DNA of 64,000 nt from the NCBI GenBank assembly GCA_014526335.1, contig JACTAT010000044.1:610539-674538 (forward strand), read 5' to 3'. This stretch comes from Chrysaora quinquecirrha (Eukaryota > Cnidaria > Scyphozoa > Semaeostomeae > Pelagiidae). Under the pieces are notes generated by a model. The model did not search any database, had not been told where the DNA came from, and saw only the letters and a program-made list of their open reading frames with translations. The translations under genes were made by a program, and so were the position numbers. This document shows positions 11,086 to 23,696 of this stretch, one piece after another. Each line of letters begins with the position of its first letter. The first letter of the stretch is position 1.

Positions 11086-11146
11086 TACCGTGGCTGATAT
11101 GGACAACATTTATTTTCTTTCCAAAATTTCAAAAAGAAAATAAAAA
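11086..11146 (+). repeat. Left terminal inverted repeat of the IS3EU-like element
   Basis: It begins TACCGTGGCTGATATGG and ends in an A-rich run (AAAATAAAAA). It is the exact reverse complement of 16089-16149. Such ends are the transposase binding and cutting sites. Confidence 0.85.
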
Positions 11147-11497
11147 TCCATGATAAAGTTCGCGTCGCCTAAAATCTTCCGCAGTCACAAGAGAATTTTA
11201 CGCGCGCGCAGAATTTCATGACCCCGAGGATTTGTCTTTCGAAAATCATAAGAGGCCAAGCATTTTTTGACCGTGTCTTTTTTCTGGTCCGTCAATTCTC
11301 GCCTGTTTCCACTTGTTCAACGTTCCCTGCCGAGATATTTTAGAAAAAAATAACAAGTTAGCGTGAAAATCAGCGGCCGATGATAATTGTAGGTGGCGGC
11401 GCAAAATTTTTGGCGGCCGCCCGGTTTGCTGCAGATTTTATTTTCGCACATATCTACAATGTTTTAGGTAAGCACAAGCATTTTCGGTAAGACTGTT

Positions 11498-12678
11498 ATG
11501 TACTCAGTACTCGGTGCAGAAACACAGGCAGATTTGAAGGAACTTGTAGCTCATTACTATGGACTTACGCCACAATATACGCTGAAACAAATATGTATGA
11601 TCATAAATAACCATCACAATACCTCAACAACTGTTAGGCAAATAAAATATATTTGCAAGAAAGAAGGTCTCACGCGTTATAAACTTGAAGACGCTGGACG
11701 AAGGATGTTGTTGCGAACAAGCTACGAACTTCACGCCGCTCTGTTGGCTATAGACAAATGAGCGAGATTATCAGCCTGAAGTACAGGGCTCACGTACCCA
11801 AAGAAAAGGTTCGTAAAGTTTTAAAGGAATTGGATCCAGAAGGAGTACAAGAACGAAGTAGAGGTGTAATCAAAAGAAGAGTATATGAAACCGCAGGTCC
11901 TAACGAAGTCTGGCATATCGATGGTAATGACAAATTGAAAATGTGGGGACTTTGCATCCATGCTGCTGTGGACGGTTTTAGCAGAAAAATCATTTGGATT
12001 AAAGTATCCACAACAAATAACGATCCCCTTGTGATTGCCAATTATTTTCTGTCCAGTGTCAAAGCTCGCCTGAAAGCTCCTAAGATGCTCAGAATGGATA
12101 AAGGAACAGAGAACATTTATTGTGAAGATTTGCAGGTGTTCTTCACCGGTAATGCAGATAGCTTTCGATATGCTTCATCCACACGTAATCAACGAATCGA
12201 AGCTTTCTGGTCGCGTTTAAAAAAGTACCGATTGAAATGGTGGAAATCTTTTTTTATGGTCATGTTTCGTAACGGACTCTATCAACCAGAAATGGAAACA
12301 CACCAGGCAGTTTTCTTTTTTTGCTTTCTGCCAGTATTGCAAAATGAGCTGAATGAATTCATGATAACGTGGAACAGAAGAACAGTAAGACAATCTGCTG
12401 CTGCTCCTGGGGGTAAGCCTGACTTGCTTTATATGGTTCCAGAGACAGTTGGGTTCCAGGATCAAGGTATCCGAGTCGACGGACGGTCTATAAACATTGC
12501 CAAAGATACTATTGGTATAGAGCATCACCCAGTATGCAGAAGAGAAGAATTTCATGAGTTATTGGAATGTTATGTTGAAACTCACCACTTAAATATGGCC
12601 TCCAACGCAGATGATGCATTAGACCTACATGTGAAGTTATTGTCCCTGCTACGTGACGACGGCTTTGATGTGCAATAG
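11498..12678 (+). pseudogene. Integrase-type (rve, DDE) transposase of the IS3EU-like element, one frameshift
   Basis: The N-terminal frame (11498-11761) carries a helix-turn-helix-like region, YGLTPQYTLKQICMII followed by TVRQIKYICKKEGLTR. The second frame covers the rest and is already open before its first ATG (11758), where it reads SVGYRQM, the conserved GYR motif. A single frameshift near 11725-11745 therefore separates them. Numbered from that ATG (306 residues), the catalytic residues are D55 (EVWHIDGND), D114 (LRMDKGTEN) and E148 (NQRIEAFWS), all intact, with 33 residues between D and E. A C-terminal block includes RQSAAAPGGKPDLLYMVPE. An AATAAA lies at 12884-12889. Its role is to cut and join the element ends. 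Confidence 0.85.
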
Positions 12679-13261
12679 AGAAGTGAATCAAAATTCAAAA
12701 AAGTACTGTAGCTGTACTTAAGTACTCTTAGATGTGTAATTGTTGAGGGGGTTGGAATAGATGGAGGTTGATATTATCATTTAAATTTTCGCTCGAAGTG
12801 TACACTTAGAGAAGAATTTAGGGGTTGAAATAATGATAAAGATTTTAGGTGAGTAATTTTTGAAGTTGCTGTTTTGATGGGAAAATAAATTTTGCACTTG
12901 ATGGAGTCTTCAGAAATTCTTATGGGCAATTTCATTCACATATTGTTTATCCTAAAATCCTAAAATATCCTAAAATATGGATATCCTTAACTATTTTTCT
13001 CAGTAAAAATTATAACGTGGAATAAAATTTTCATATTTTAGCACAATAGATTGACAATAAGATTCCAGTGTTTCTCTTTTAATATACTGTATATAACAAA
13101 AAACAATATCATGCAAAAAAATGCAACAAAACAAATGCACAGAAATAATTATATTAAGCAGTATCAGCAAACAGCAGAAACAACCAAACAAAAATGAAAC
13201 AAGTAACAAAAGCAAAATCTTAAATGGCTGTGAATGGCCTGAAATATAACAGTGTTCAAGT
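12679..13261. other. Spacer between the two convergent transposon genes
   Basis: An AT-rich 580-bp stretch lies between the stop codons of the transposase (+) and HECT gene (-). It contains a likely polyadenylation signal for the transposase (AATAAA, 12884-12889). No gene was seen. Confidence 0.6.
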
Positions 13262-15772
13262 TCAAACAGAGCCTAAGCCTCCTCCAAATTTTAGGCATAT
13301 CTTCAGCACATCATCTACATCTTTAGTTGGCAAAATAAGTTTATATGAGCATGTAGATATCTTTGCAAATTTCTCATCATCACTAAAGGATACTTCAATG
13401 CTTTTGTGGAGACCAAATGGAGGAATTCTGTCCAGTCCAGTCAGCAGGAAAAGAAGATCAGACAAAGTGGTACCTTCAAACTCATTATTTGCAACTGCAG
13501 CAATGAACAATTCAACATCACAAATGAGGTTATCAATCACATTCCATCTATTAGATTCTGGCTCACAGTCACGCTTGTACTCCAACAGATTGCAGAACTC
13601 CAGGACAGTTATAATGTGATCACCATGCATCAAAAACTGTTTCATCAAATGATAGTTTTCACGAGCCACAAATGCTTTATCAATACTTTCCAGTCCTTGA
13701 CTGAATTGTTGAATTGCACTTGAATTCTTCAAAATGATGTCACTGATTGTGAACATACAAATGCATGCATTTGTGTTTGCAGTTGGTATGATTTCATGAT
13801 CAAGAAGGTCATCTATCTGTCCCTCTCTAATCTTTTGAATCTTGCCATGTAATGTTGCATCTTCAAATGGTGGCAGAACATTATCATATTCAATTTGAAA
13901 TATGTGTTGAACCATCAGTGGGTAAAAGCACTCTGGGCTACGTCCTATTGTGACAATGGACATCCCTACAAGCTGGCCAAGAGTGAAATACTGGTTTTTT
14001 TATCAGGAAATCAGGAATTAGCTTTAATGATAAGTTATCTTGCTTTCCAATAAAAATTCCTGTAATATTTGCAAAGTTTCGCATTGACAATGTCAAAAAT
14101 TCACGAAGAGGTCCTCCATGGTCAGCCCCTGCCTCACCAGCAAAACGTACTGATATGGATTCTTTTTTGAAATCACATTTCTGTTTGAAAAGTACAGGCC
14201 AGAATCTATTAATGTCACGCTGTATGATGATATGCTTGGTGTAATCTGTCTATTCAGCAAGAGTTAACCTTGTTGTGATATCTTCCATGAATGCTTTCAG
14301 GTCCATATTTGAATCACTTGGTGATACTGTTATTGCATATGCAGTCTCATGCTCCTTGTTATGTCTATCAAAGAATCTGTTCACCTCATCATCACAAAAG
14401 TATCTGATTTCTTGGCAATGTTCTCTGAGCTGTAATCTCCTGGTTCCAGAGAGGTACTTGGTGTATTCAAATTACTTACAGGACTTGAGCACTGATCTAA
14501 TTCCTGTAAATTGCTTGAAGATGGCTGATTGCTATATAACAGACTAGGAGAGCCTATAGAGTGTCTGTATCTTAGTGGTCTCTCATGGTCTCTTGTAAAA
14601 TAGGCCAAACGGGCTTCTCTTACTGTCGGTAAAGGATCCATGTTTTGATTATGCTGCTCACAGTGGCCACAATATGTGATGTAAGTGGCACTACACACAC
14701 TGCAGACCTCAATAGGACTTAAGCTATCCTCAGTTCCTCTTTCTTGTGACATAACAGTGAAGCTGTCCTGATGAATGGCTAAAGTTGTAGAATCAAGTGC
14801 TGGGGTGACGTCAGAATTTGTTGCTCTTTGAACAAATGTACATTCAAATGACTCATCGTCACTACTGTTTTCCACTAAATGTGTAGCACCAGCATTTTTC
14901 GAAGATTCATCTGATCCAAAACCATTTAGAATTCTTTTAAACTCCAAATCACCATAAGATTTTGGATAGTACAAATACACCTGCAAGGATTTCTTTTTGT
15001 CCTTTAGCTGGTGATATAACTCTTCAACAGAATTGGTTTCTTCAATACTTTTTCCATTTTATAAACCAAGGAAAGTTACTCTTCCATCAGGTACCTTGTA
15101 ATGCTCTCTTATCATTTCATGCAATTCCTTATATGACAGATGCTTTTCTACATTGCAAGTGTATCCCTGGTTGTTTTTAAGTGTGTATCTTTTCTTTTTG
15201 CATTTCAAATTTTGTTTCATGCATTTCAGTCCTATGTTTATAAAAAGGGTCCCTTGGGTTTTTCTGTTTCCAGACCCTGCTTCTTTATGAGGTTGCCTTA
15301 GTTTTCTCTTTAGCTCCTCTGCCCTTTCTCGATATGATTTGTCATTGCTTGATTCCTGCTTCTCTGTCCTGAATGTTTGCCTATAAACCATTATGTCTCC
15401 ATATGCCAATCCAATAGAGCTTAACTTGGAGGTTTCAACGACTGACGCACAGGTGTCATCAATCCTGTTGGCCACAAATGTACTGAATAAATAATCTATG
15501 TTTCTCAACTGGAGGAAATTTTTGACCTGAAATAGACAGGGAAGGTTAGGTTATGCATTTCATATCAACTAATTGCAGTAATCTAACAAAAATCAGGCCT
15601 AAGTTTGCGAACCTAAGTTTGCTTTCAGACAGTCTCGAAGAACCGCAGAAATAGAAATGCTCATTTTTGAAAATCTACATTGCCACAGTTTTACATTAAG
15701 AATACGAACCTTCTCGTATGGCTGAAAATCCAGTTGCTGATTGTGATTCTGATCATCGAAGTTGTTCATCAT
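13262..15772 (-). pseudogene. HECT-type E3 ubiquitin ligase-like gene inside the transposon
   Basis: Exon 1 (15772-15710, 21 codons starting MMNNFDDQ) is followed by a 183-bp GT-AG intron and exon 2 starting at 15526 in the same phase. The N-terminal half has a cysteine cluster (VCSVCSATYITYCGHCEQH). The C-terminal half is a HECT domain, with ISVRFAGEAGADHGGPLREF, LTLSMRNF, GQLVGMSIVTIGRSPECF, and near the end ISTCSYKLILP, where the Cys matches the ubiquitin-accepting cysteine. Breaks are a TAA at 15059-15061, a frameshift near 14385, a TAG near 14253 and a frameshift in a poly-A run near 13995. The family transfers ubiquitin to substrates. In a transposon it could modify host or transposase proteins, but that is inference. 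Confidence 0.8.
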
Positions 15773-16088
15773 GTGGGCAAATGTGCACGCGGCTGCATAT
15801 GCGATTCAAGGGGACGTGTGCTGTCCAACGAGTGTGTGTAATTTACTGACCACACTCCGGACTTTGTCAAAAAAGAATTCCAAATCACAACTGAAGGAAG
15901 CGCGGCCGCTCAAAATTTTGTTCGGACGCGTTTTCTGCCGCGGACATTCAATTTGCAATTTAAAATAACTGTGAATCCGTGGCCGCCCGTAATCGGAAAT
16001 ATTGTGGAAAAAAACAAGCGGTAAAAATCTCGTCACAGAAATTCTCGCGTCATGAAGATTTTAGGCGGCCGCGAACTTTACCGCAGAT

Positions 16089-16149
16089 TTTTTATTTTCT
16101 TTTTGAAATTTTGGAAAGAAAATAAATGTTGTCCATATCAGCCACGGTA
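16089..16149 (-). repeat. Right terminal inverted repeat of the IS3EU-like element
   Basis: This is the perfect reverse complement of the left repeat. It ends CCACGGTA, followed by ATAACC of the flanking array. Confidence 0.85.
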
Positions 16150-18300
16150 ATAACCCAAAATGTAACCCCATTTATAACCCTAACCCTAACCCTAAACCTA
16201 ACCCTGACCCTAATCCTAACACTAACCCTAATCCTAACAGTATTCCCTAACAATAACCACAATGCTTACACTAACCAAAACACTAACACTAATTCTAACC
16301 CTAAACCTTACCCAAGCCCTTATCCTAACCATAACCAGAACCCTAACCCTAGCCGTAACTGAAATCCTAACCTTAAACCTAACACTTACATGGACATCAA
16401 ACCTAACCATAACCCTAAATCTAACACTGAGCGTACTCTGAACCTTTACCATAACCCTAACCCTAACTGTAAACCTAACCCTATTCCTTACCCTAACCCA
16501 AGCCATAACCCTAACCCAAACCCTAACCCTAATCCTAACCATAACCCTAAATGTAACGCAAACTATAACCCCAACCATAACCCTAACCCTATCCTTAAAC
16601 CTAACCCTAGCCCTATCCATAACCCTAACCTTGAGACTAACCATAAGCCTAACCCAAACCCAGACCATAATCCAAACCCTAATCCTAATTCCAACACTAT
16701 CAACAACCCTAGCAATAACCGTAATGCTTACCCTCACCCTCATCCTAAAACTAACCCTAACCCTAAACCAATCCCTAACCACAACCCTAACCCTAACCAT
16801 AAACCTAACTCTAACTTCAACTCAAACCCTAACCCTGACCTTATCCATTAACCTAACACTAACCCGAACCCTAACCCTGATCATATCCTTAACACTTACA
16901 CCAACCCTAGCCCCAACCCTTACCCTAACAATAATCTTACTCTAACCCTACCACTAACCCAAAATCTAACAATAGCCCTAATTATAAAGCTTACCCTAAC
17001 CCTAGCCATAACCCTAATCCTAAGCCTATCCCTAAGCCTAACCCTAACTCTGAAACTAATCCTAGCACTAACACTAACCCTAATCCTAACACTATCCTCA
17101 ACACTGACAAACACCATACAGCTATCCCTAACCCAAAAACTAATCATAACTCTAAATCTAACCATAGGCCTATCCCTAAACGTAACTGTAAACCTAACCC
17201 TAACCATAACCCTAACCCAAAGCCTAACACTAACGCTAACCCAAACCCTAACCCTAACTCTTACCCTAACCCTAAACCTAACACTGACTTGAAATTCAAC
17301 CCCAACAATAACCCAAACCTTAACACCAACCATAACCCTATATGTAACCCTAAGCCTATCCTGTACCTTAACCATAACCCTAACCCAAAGCCTAACACTA
17401 ACGCTAACCCAAACCCTAACCCTAACTCTTATCCTAACCCTAAACCTAACACTGACTTGAAAATCCACCCCAACACTAACCCAAACCTGAACACTAACCA
17501 TAACCCTAAATATAACCCTAAGCCTACCCTGTACCTTTACCATAACCCTAACTCTAACACAAACCATAAACATAGCCCTATCCCTAACCCTGACACTAAC
17601 CCTTACCCTTACCCTGACCCCAACCTTTATCTTAGGCCTAACACTAACCCTATACCTATCCCTAACTCTAACCCTAACCCTAACCCTAACCCTAACTCTG
17701 ACCTTAATCCTCACCCTAACCCTAACCCCAACTCTAACGATATCCCTAATTCTAACACTAACACTATCCCTAACCCTAACCCTAACCCTAATTCTAACCC
17801 TAAACCATACTCTAAAGCTAACCCTAAAGCTAACCATAACCCAAACTCTAACCCTTACCGTAACCTTAACCATAACCGTGACCCTATCCTGAAACCTTTT
17901 CCAACCATTACCTTGACCCTAACCTTCACCTAGCCCTCACCCTAACCCCCCCTCACCCAACCCTAACCCTACCCCTAACCCTAACACAAACCCTAACCCG
18001 ATTCCAACACTTATCCAACCCTAACAAAAATCCTTACACTTACCCTAACACTAACCCTAACACTCACACTAACCCTAACATAAACCTAACCCCAGCCCTA
18101 ATCATAAGCATAACCTCAAGCTTAACAATAACCTAAAACCTAACCCTAACTGTAAACATAACCCTAACCGTAAATCATACTCTAAAGCTAACCCTAACCC
18201 TAGCACTAATCATAGCTCTAAGCCTAACAATCACCCCAACCATAACTCTAACCATAACCCTAACACTTACCATAACCCTTACCCTAACCTTAACCCTAAA
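16150..18300. repeat. Degenerate telomere-like (CCCTAA)n array, block 1
   Basis: Variants of CCCTAA (TTAGGG on minus) run for over 2 kb with frequent substitutions (CATAAC, ACTAAC, TGTAAC). Periodicity is mostly 6. The orientation keeps the G-rich strand on minus throughout. Long open frames on both strands (N/P-rich on plus, R/V-rich on minus) are simple consequences of the hexamer. Confidence 0.95.
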
Positions 18301-18829
18301 TAAATACTTAACTAGTACACCAACAACAACACGCAGACCTCCTAAGGTTATCTTCCCGATATTTCAACTACTTTTTTATACTAGTACTAAAATCTAAATC
18401 TAAATGCAGGAAACTGGGCGTGCAATGCACCGGCTCTTTGTTGCCTGCCTACCTAAAAGCTTGTACGGTCGGTAATTGAAACCGAAATATCCGAATTTCC
18501 AGCACAGAAAAACGAAGTTTTGACCCCACAATCACCTACCGTACAAGTAGGAGGAAAATTGTTGGAAGAAATAAAATGGAAGAACTACCTAAAAAAAACC
18601 TTAAACTAACTTGATCTCTCCAGACCCCCAAAAAAACTGAATAACAAGAAAGATCAAACAATAAACCTAGGAAAAGCCTACCAAAATATATGCAGAATTA
18701 GGCCGTAAGCAAACATCATAAAAACCACTAAATCATAAACAAAAGCGAGGAGCGTCAACCCCAAAAAAGTAACATAAAGGGGTAGCGTTGACACCGCGGG
18801 AGGCTTAAGGCCCCCGTCAACGTCGTTGT

Positions 18830-19520
18830 AAGCCTGAATACCGTTATAGGCCACGAGGACTGTTTGTCCAAGGGCCAAGCCACCGCCGCTTTCCCCTTAT
18901 GGGAAATACCACCATCAGCTGCGAGGACTATCTCGTCCAGGAGCTGAGCCTGAGCTGCCTTTCGCTTTTGAGAGGCTTACCAAGCCACCAAGCAGTGCTG
19001 CGTTCCTGTTCTGGGAGCCTTACCAAGTCACTGCTGCCGCGGGTAATACCGGGCAATCTTGTCCAAGCACCAATCAACGCTGCTTTTCCCTCTTCGAGAG
19101 CCTTACCAAGCCACTGTTGCTTTTGGTAATGCGGGAAAATCTCGCCCAAGAACCAAGCCACGCTGCTTTCCCTTTTGGGAACCTTGCTAAGCCACCAAGG
19201 CAGTTGATAATACGAGACTTTCTCATCGAAGCACGAAGCTTGCGTTGCCTTTTCCAATCTTGGGATACTTACTGGCCAAAGTTGCTGTGCCGAGTACTGG
19301 GCTGTCTCCAACAAGAGCCGAGTCTGAGCTGCCGTTTCCTATTTGGAAGCCTAGCCTGCCATTTCGTTGCATGGGGTACCGGGCCATCTCCTCCAAGAAC
19401 CGAGCCTGAGCCACCTTTCTGTCGAAATACTTGAAAGCCACCATCATCTCGTGAATGCAGCTTTGCCATTCTTGTTCCTGCGCCAAGCCAAATCGTTGCA
19501 CAGTATCGCCTTCAAGCCCG
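18830..19520. repeat. Degenerate tandem repeat, unit about 80-85 bp
   Basis: Repeated phrases in the same order are 'gctgctttcccttttgggag', 'ccttaccaagccac', 'ggtaataccgggaaatct' and 'gtccaagcacca'. The core 'accaagccac' recurs near 18970, 19021, 19106 and 19188. The copies are diverged and of uneven length. Confidence 0.6.
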
Positions 19521-20199
19521 GACCAGACATGCTCAATATTGTTGAATAAACTAGGTAGCTGCCAGTTGAGCCCTGAACTGAGAAAACGAGACAGGACACA
19601 AGCAGACTTGCGTACCGCCAATAAAGGATGAAAACCTGGCCTAACCTACCAATTCCCGTCCTGCCTATCTAACTAATTAATTTCTGACTTGCGGCATAGA
19701 GCTCAGAATGTTGTTGGGAGAGCCCACAAACGTGCACCAAGTAAAGCATTGAAATGCATGCTTTGACAACAAGAGACTGTGTTGACAGCATTATAGAGTT
19801 ATTGCGCTTCGCAACATACCCATCATTAGTCCTGCCTACTTGACCCGTTGTAGATGCAAAATGTCGGAGACAACTGTTAAGACCTGAAATTGCGAGTCTG
19901 CAGTGCCAAATCAAGTACTTGGGCATTGATCACAGTTAACCCATGGCCAAACCCAACCGGAATAAGATCTTGGCCACTCTACCTAGTCTTGCTTGTAATA
20001 TTGACGTATAGGGCGTAATCAAAATTTACCCTCTGGGAACTTATGAAGGTCATGCTAAAAGTCAAGCTCCGTGATAACTTATTACCCTAAAGTCCTTCCT
20101 TACTTTCTTCCAGGTATGTTTCGGGTTTATGTAACCTGGTGCCCTTGGTTCGTGCCCGTAGCTAGGAGTTATTAATCTAGAAAACACAGAAAAGGCCAG

Positions 20200-20560
20200 G
20201 AAAATATCCTGACTTTGCTGCTTTCCCTTTTTGGGAGTCTCACCAAGCCACTCTTGTTGGGGGTAATACCGGGCAATCTTGTCCAAGCACCAGCAGCGTT
20301 GTACAAACAAGATAGCCATGTACGGAAATCGTCAGAGCTGCACCATACTTGCACAGGTTAATAGAGGGTTGGAGAGCGTATGTTTAAACAAGTAGCCGAG
20401 CCTGAGCTGCTATTCCCTTTCTGGGAGGCTTAGCAAGCCACCAAGCTGTGCTGCTTTCCTTTTTGGGAGCCTACTAAGCCATCGTCGCTGAGGGTCATAC
20501 TAGGAAATCTTTTCCCATCACCAAGCCTGCTTTCCTCTTTTGGTAAAGGTGTATGCATGG
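20200..20560. repeat. Second group of the 80-85 bp degenerate repeat
   Basis: The same phrases as at 18830-19520 (ctgctttccctttttgggag, caccaagccact, taataccgggcaatcttg) return here in three or four copies, about 0.7 kb after the first group. Confidence 0.55.
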
Positions 20561-23500
20561 TTTAATAAGTTCCCCGTCTAAGGCAAGGCAGAACCTACAC
20601 ACTTGAAGAAGATGCAAAGTCTCACAATTGGGGTCTGGACTTAGGAACAAAAGCTTGGGATTAGCATACCAAATCAAAGCTACATTACAACAGTGAAAAA
20701 ATCGGTCGATACGATGTTGCCCAGTTGTCTCCCACTCTCTTGCGATAAGAGACCAATTAGGGGCAGGTACCTAGCGAGTGTGCTAAGCATGCTGACTGAC
20801 TCAATGCATGGGCATTAGGGGCTGCACAGTAAACCCCCAAAAAAATGCATTTACCATACAAACAACCGCTTGGCAATAAATCTGGGGGCTTTTACTGACG
20901 AAACCGGAGGAAGCACTGTTATGTTATAATGCAGTTCCTCACTACTGACTTGAATCATAGCAGCGCCCTGGCCTTGTTCAGTTAGTTTTCTTAATTCATG
21001 CACAGCGGCAGGCGTTCCGAATCGAGCAGAATCCCACATGCAGGCATCCCAGAAACAAGACCACAGTCACAGTGGAACCCCCAGAGACCCCCAACGAACT
21101 AAAGGCATACATATAGCTACTCAGGGGCCGTCTATCCTGACGTGTCTTCAGGAAGATCACAAATTGTGTTGCTCCAACTTATTGGATAGAAAACTTCCAA
21201 CACTATATGTTGTGAAGATGGCTCTCGTAGAGACTAATTGAAGACCCTTCCTACCACCACTATTCTAAAGGCCCCCCAAACCATGCTTTGAAAATAGGCA
21301 CCATCATTTGAGATGATCCAGCCCTGTTTGACCTATAGTTTGTGATAAATCCATGTGTCCTAGTGGACCTCTCAGATACGAGGCGAAAACTACAAGGTGC
21401 TCTGGAGATCAAAGATCTGTTAGCTTACTTTAACCCTGTTGGGACTATCATATTTTTGATCAGATACGCTATGTTTCACCAACTTGAGGGTTGGATTGAC
21501 GCTTGAGCCGTTTCCTTTTCCCCCCAATATAAGCTTAGGAGAGCGGTTATGCCTGTCGGTCAATTCATACTACCGTCATTTCTCTGGGCAGATATGAAAG
21601 CAATGGATACCCAGAGCAAGGGATAAAAAATCGTCGAGCCAACAGGATAATACATAATTTATGTAAATCCCTCACTAGACAATGCAAATCAATTGGTATT
21701 GGGATACTAGGAAAGTTGCGACATCAGTTATTGTCAGGACGACAGTAGAATCAGGTCTCGTTTTAAAACGCTTCAGCACATGTTGTAAAAAATTTGCTTT
21801 TCCTAATATGCTAATTGCCTTACAAAAATACTGAAACTTCCCACTGTAATTTGCTCTATTGACCACACCCTCAGTAATGTCGTCAAAGAATCAAAGGCTC
21901 GACGTTTAGATTCACATTTAACGTTAACTCTTATAGTCCTGGGCTACAGACAATGCTTGAGGATGCGGGCCGCTTCCTTTGACCACGCCATGCAAGCGGA
22001 AGGCCAACGCCCACGACCAAGGCCTGTGGTCTGCACAACGTCCTCAGAAGAAAGGAAAACGCACCAGTAAAGCTGTTGTTGCAAAGCTGTTGCAAAACAA
22101 GACCACCAGAAATAAGCAATAGTGTATTGCCAAGCATTTCCCTAAGAAAGTTACTGTAGGCATAGCATGACGGCATATAATCCATCTGGTATCCCAGTTA
22201 GAATTTTACATTGGTATAAAGTTGTTAGTCATACTTTACTCTGATGATAAGGTTGCAGGACCTAAGTTTGCCGTGTTATTTTAAAATTTTTGAACCCATA
22301 TTTATTGTCGTGAAAGAAAATCAATCTGACTTGGACCTAGCTTTGGCCGCCTTGGGCTTGTGATAACAAGGACTGCTGCCGAGAAACAGCATGCCCTCTT
22401 TCTTTCCCTATAAAAATGACCGAAGTGAAAATGCAACAAAATGTGACGGCAGGAGTAAATCAAATACGGCCGCTTTTGTCAACAGCACTGTTTTTAACCA
22501 CATTTAATCATGCCAACCAAGTACCCTGAGACAACTCAGATTGGGGAAAAAAAAATGAAATTTCCATCAAAACACGTTCAGGATCTCAGCCCGAATTCTA
22601 CTGAACAGTACCGTCTGGTTTGTTCTGATTACCCTTGTATTCTTATGAACAATGTGTCCTTAGAAGCAATAAATATCGGACAAGAGGGATAGAACAATTG
22701 CCTGTTACTGCTGGCTTCCGTTAAACATCTACTTTGCATTTAGCGCGGACACTGCTCTTTTTTCAAACTCTTAGTACGTAAAGCTGCCTCATACCCCTTG
22801 CAGTCATCGCAGTCATACAATGAATATTTGCTACCTGAATTCAGTTCATTTTACCTAGCCTAGCGTTATTTCCTATGACTAAAAGGACTAAAGGAACGAA
22901 AGAAGACAAGAATATATGTATTATATCCACCAAACCAAGGCTGAAACTACAGGTCAACCCTCAAATGATTAAATATACGGTATGGCTTTGAATGGAAAGA
23001 GAGCACCCAATGCCGCAAATATTGTAACACAACAAAATTGTCAGAGAATGCTGTTTTTGAGTGCAGCTCGGTACGTAACCTTGCTCATAAAGACCGCAAA
23101 CCAACCGCAAACCACTTGCTCTAAGCTACCTAAGTCGGATTTAAATACCTCTTAACTGAAATAGCATTCGCATACAACTTTTAAAGCATTTATTTCAGAT
23201 ACGACAAAAATACGGAAAGATCTCACCCAATTTGTTGATCACCTCAAGACCAAGCCTCTGCATATGTAGCGACTTAGATAGCTGTTCGACTTGAAAAACC
23301 CAAGCAATTCCAAGTGCACAGTAAAGTGAAAACAACAACTTTGAATGTAACAAACGGCATAACTCGACGATCGAACAAACTGCAGCATGTCCGCGAACCA
23401 CACAGAATGACCTGCTCACATGAAACACCAAATATTAAACACAGCGAAATGCCTACCGTCTCCTTCTACGGAAATGCAGTGCGACTATACTACGAGGTGT

Positions 23501-23696
23501 TGATGACTAGGAGTGAAATCACACCAAATAGCCTGCGGCAAGCTATAATTGTTTGCCATATGTAAAGCCAAAGCAAACCGAACATGTGGAACAAACAACT
23601 TAAACAAACCCACCATGAGCTAGGAACATCAACATCAACAGCAACAACAGCTTAAGCTAACGTCCTAGTTGTTTTAACTCAGCTTAAATCTCGATT

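Larger units (their letters stand above)
11086..16149 (+). mobile_element. IS3EU-like DNA transposon carrying a DDE transposase and a HECT-domain gene
   Basis: The element has 61-bp perfect terminal inverted repeats (11086-11146 and 16089-16149), with weaker inverted similarity for about 40 bases further in. It begins TACCGTGGCTG and ends in its complement. The 6-bp flanks are GTAACC (11080-11085) and ATAACC (16150-16155), one mismatch apart, consistent with a 6-bp target duplication in the telomere-like array. TAC...GTA ends, a 6-bp duplication and an rve-type transposase fit what is remembered of the eukaryotic IS3-like (IS3EU) superfamily. Inside, a transposase gene (+) and a HECT gene (-) converge. 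GC-rich GCGGCCGC-containing subterminal segments lie near both ends (about 11380-11430 and 15900-16075). Both genes carry frameshifts, so this copy is probably dead. Confidence 0.8.
18301..23696. other. Unrecognised unique sequence between telomere-like arrays
   Basis: About 5.4 kb has no recognised gene on either strand. The only internal structure seen is two groups of degenerate 80-85 bp repeats (18830-19520 and 20200-20560). Short open frames occur but show no known motif and no credible splice pattern. Confidence 0.5.

Noticed and set aside
18678..18878. Hydrophobic 66-residue minus frame
   Set aside because: AT-rich chance frame, no homology pattern, no gene context.
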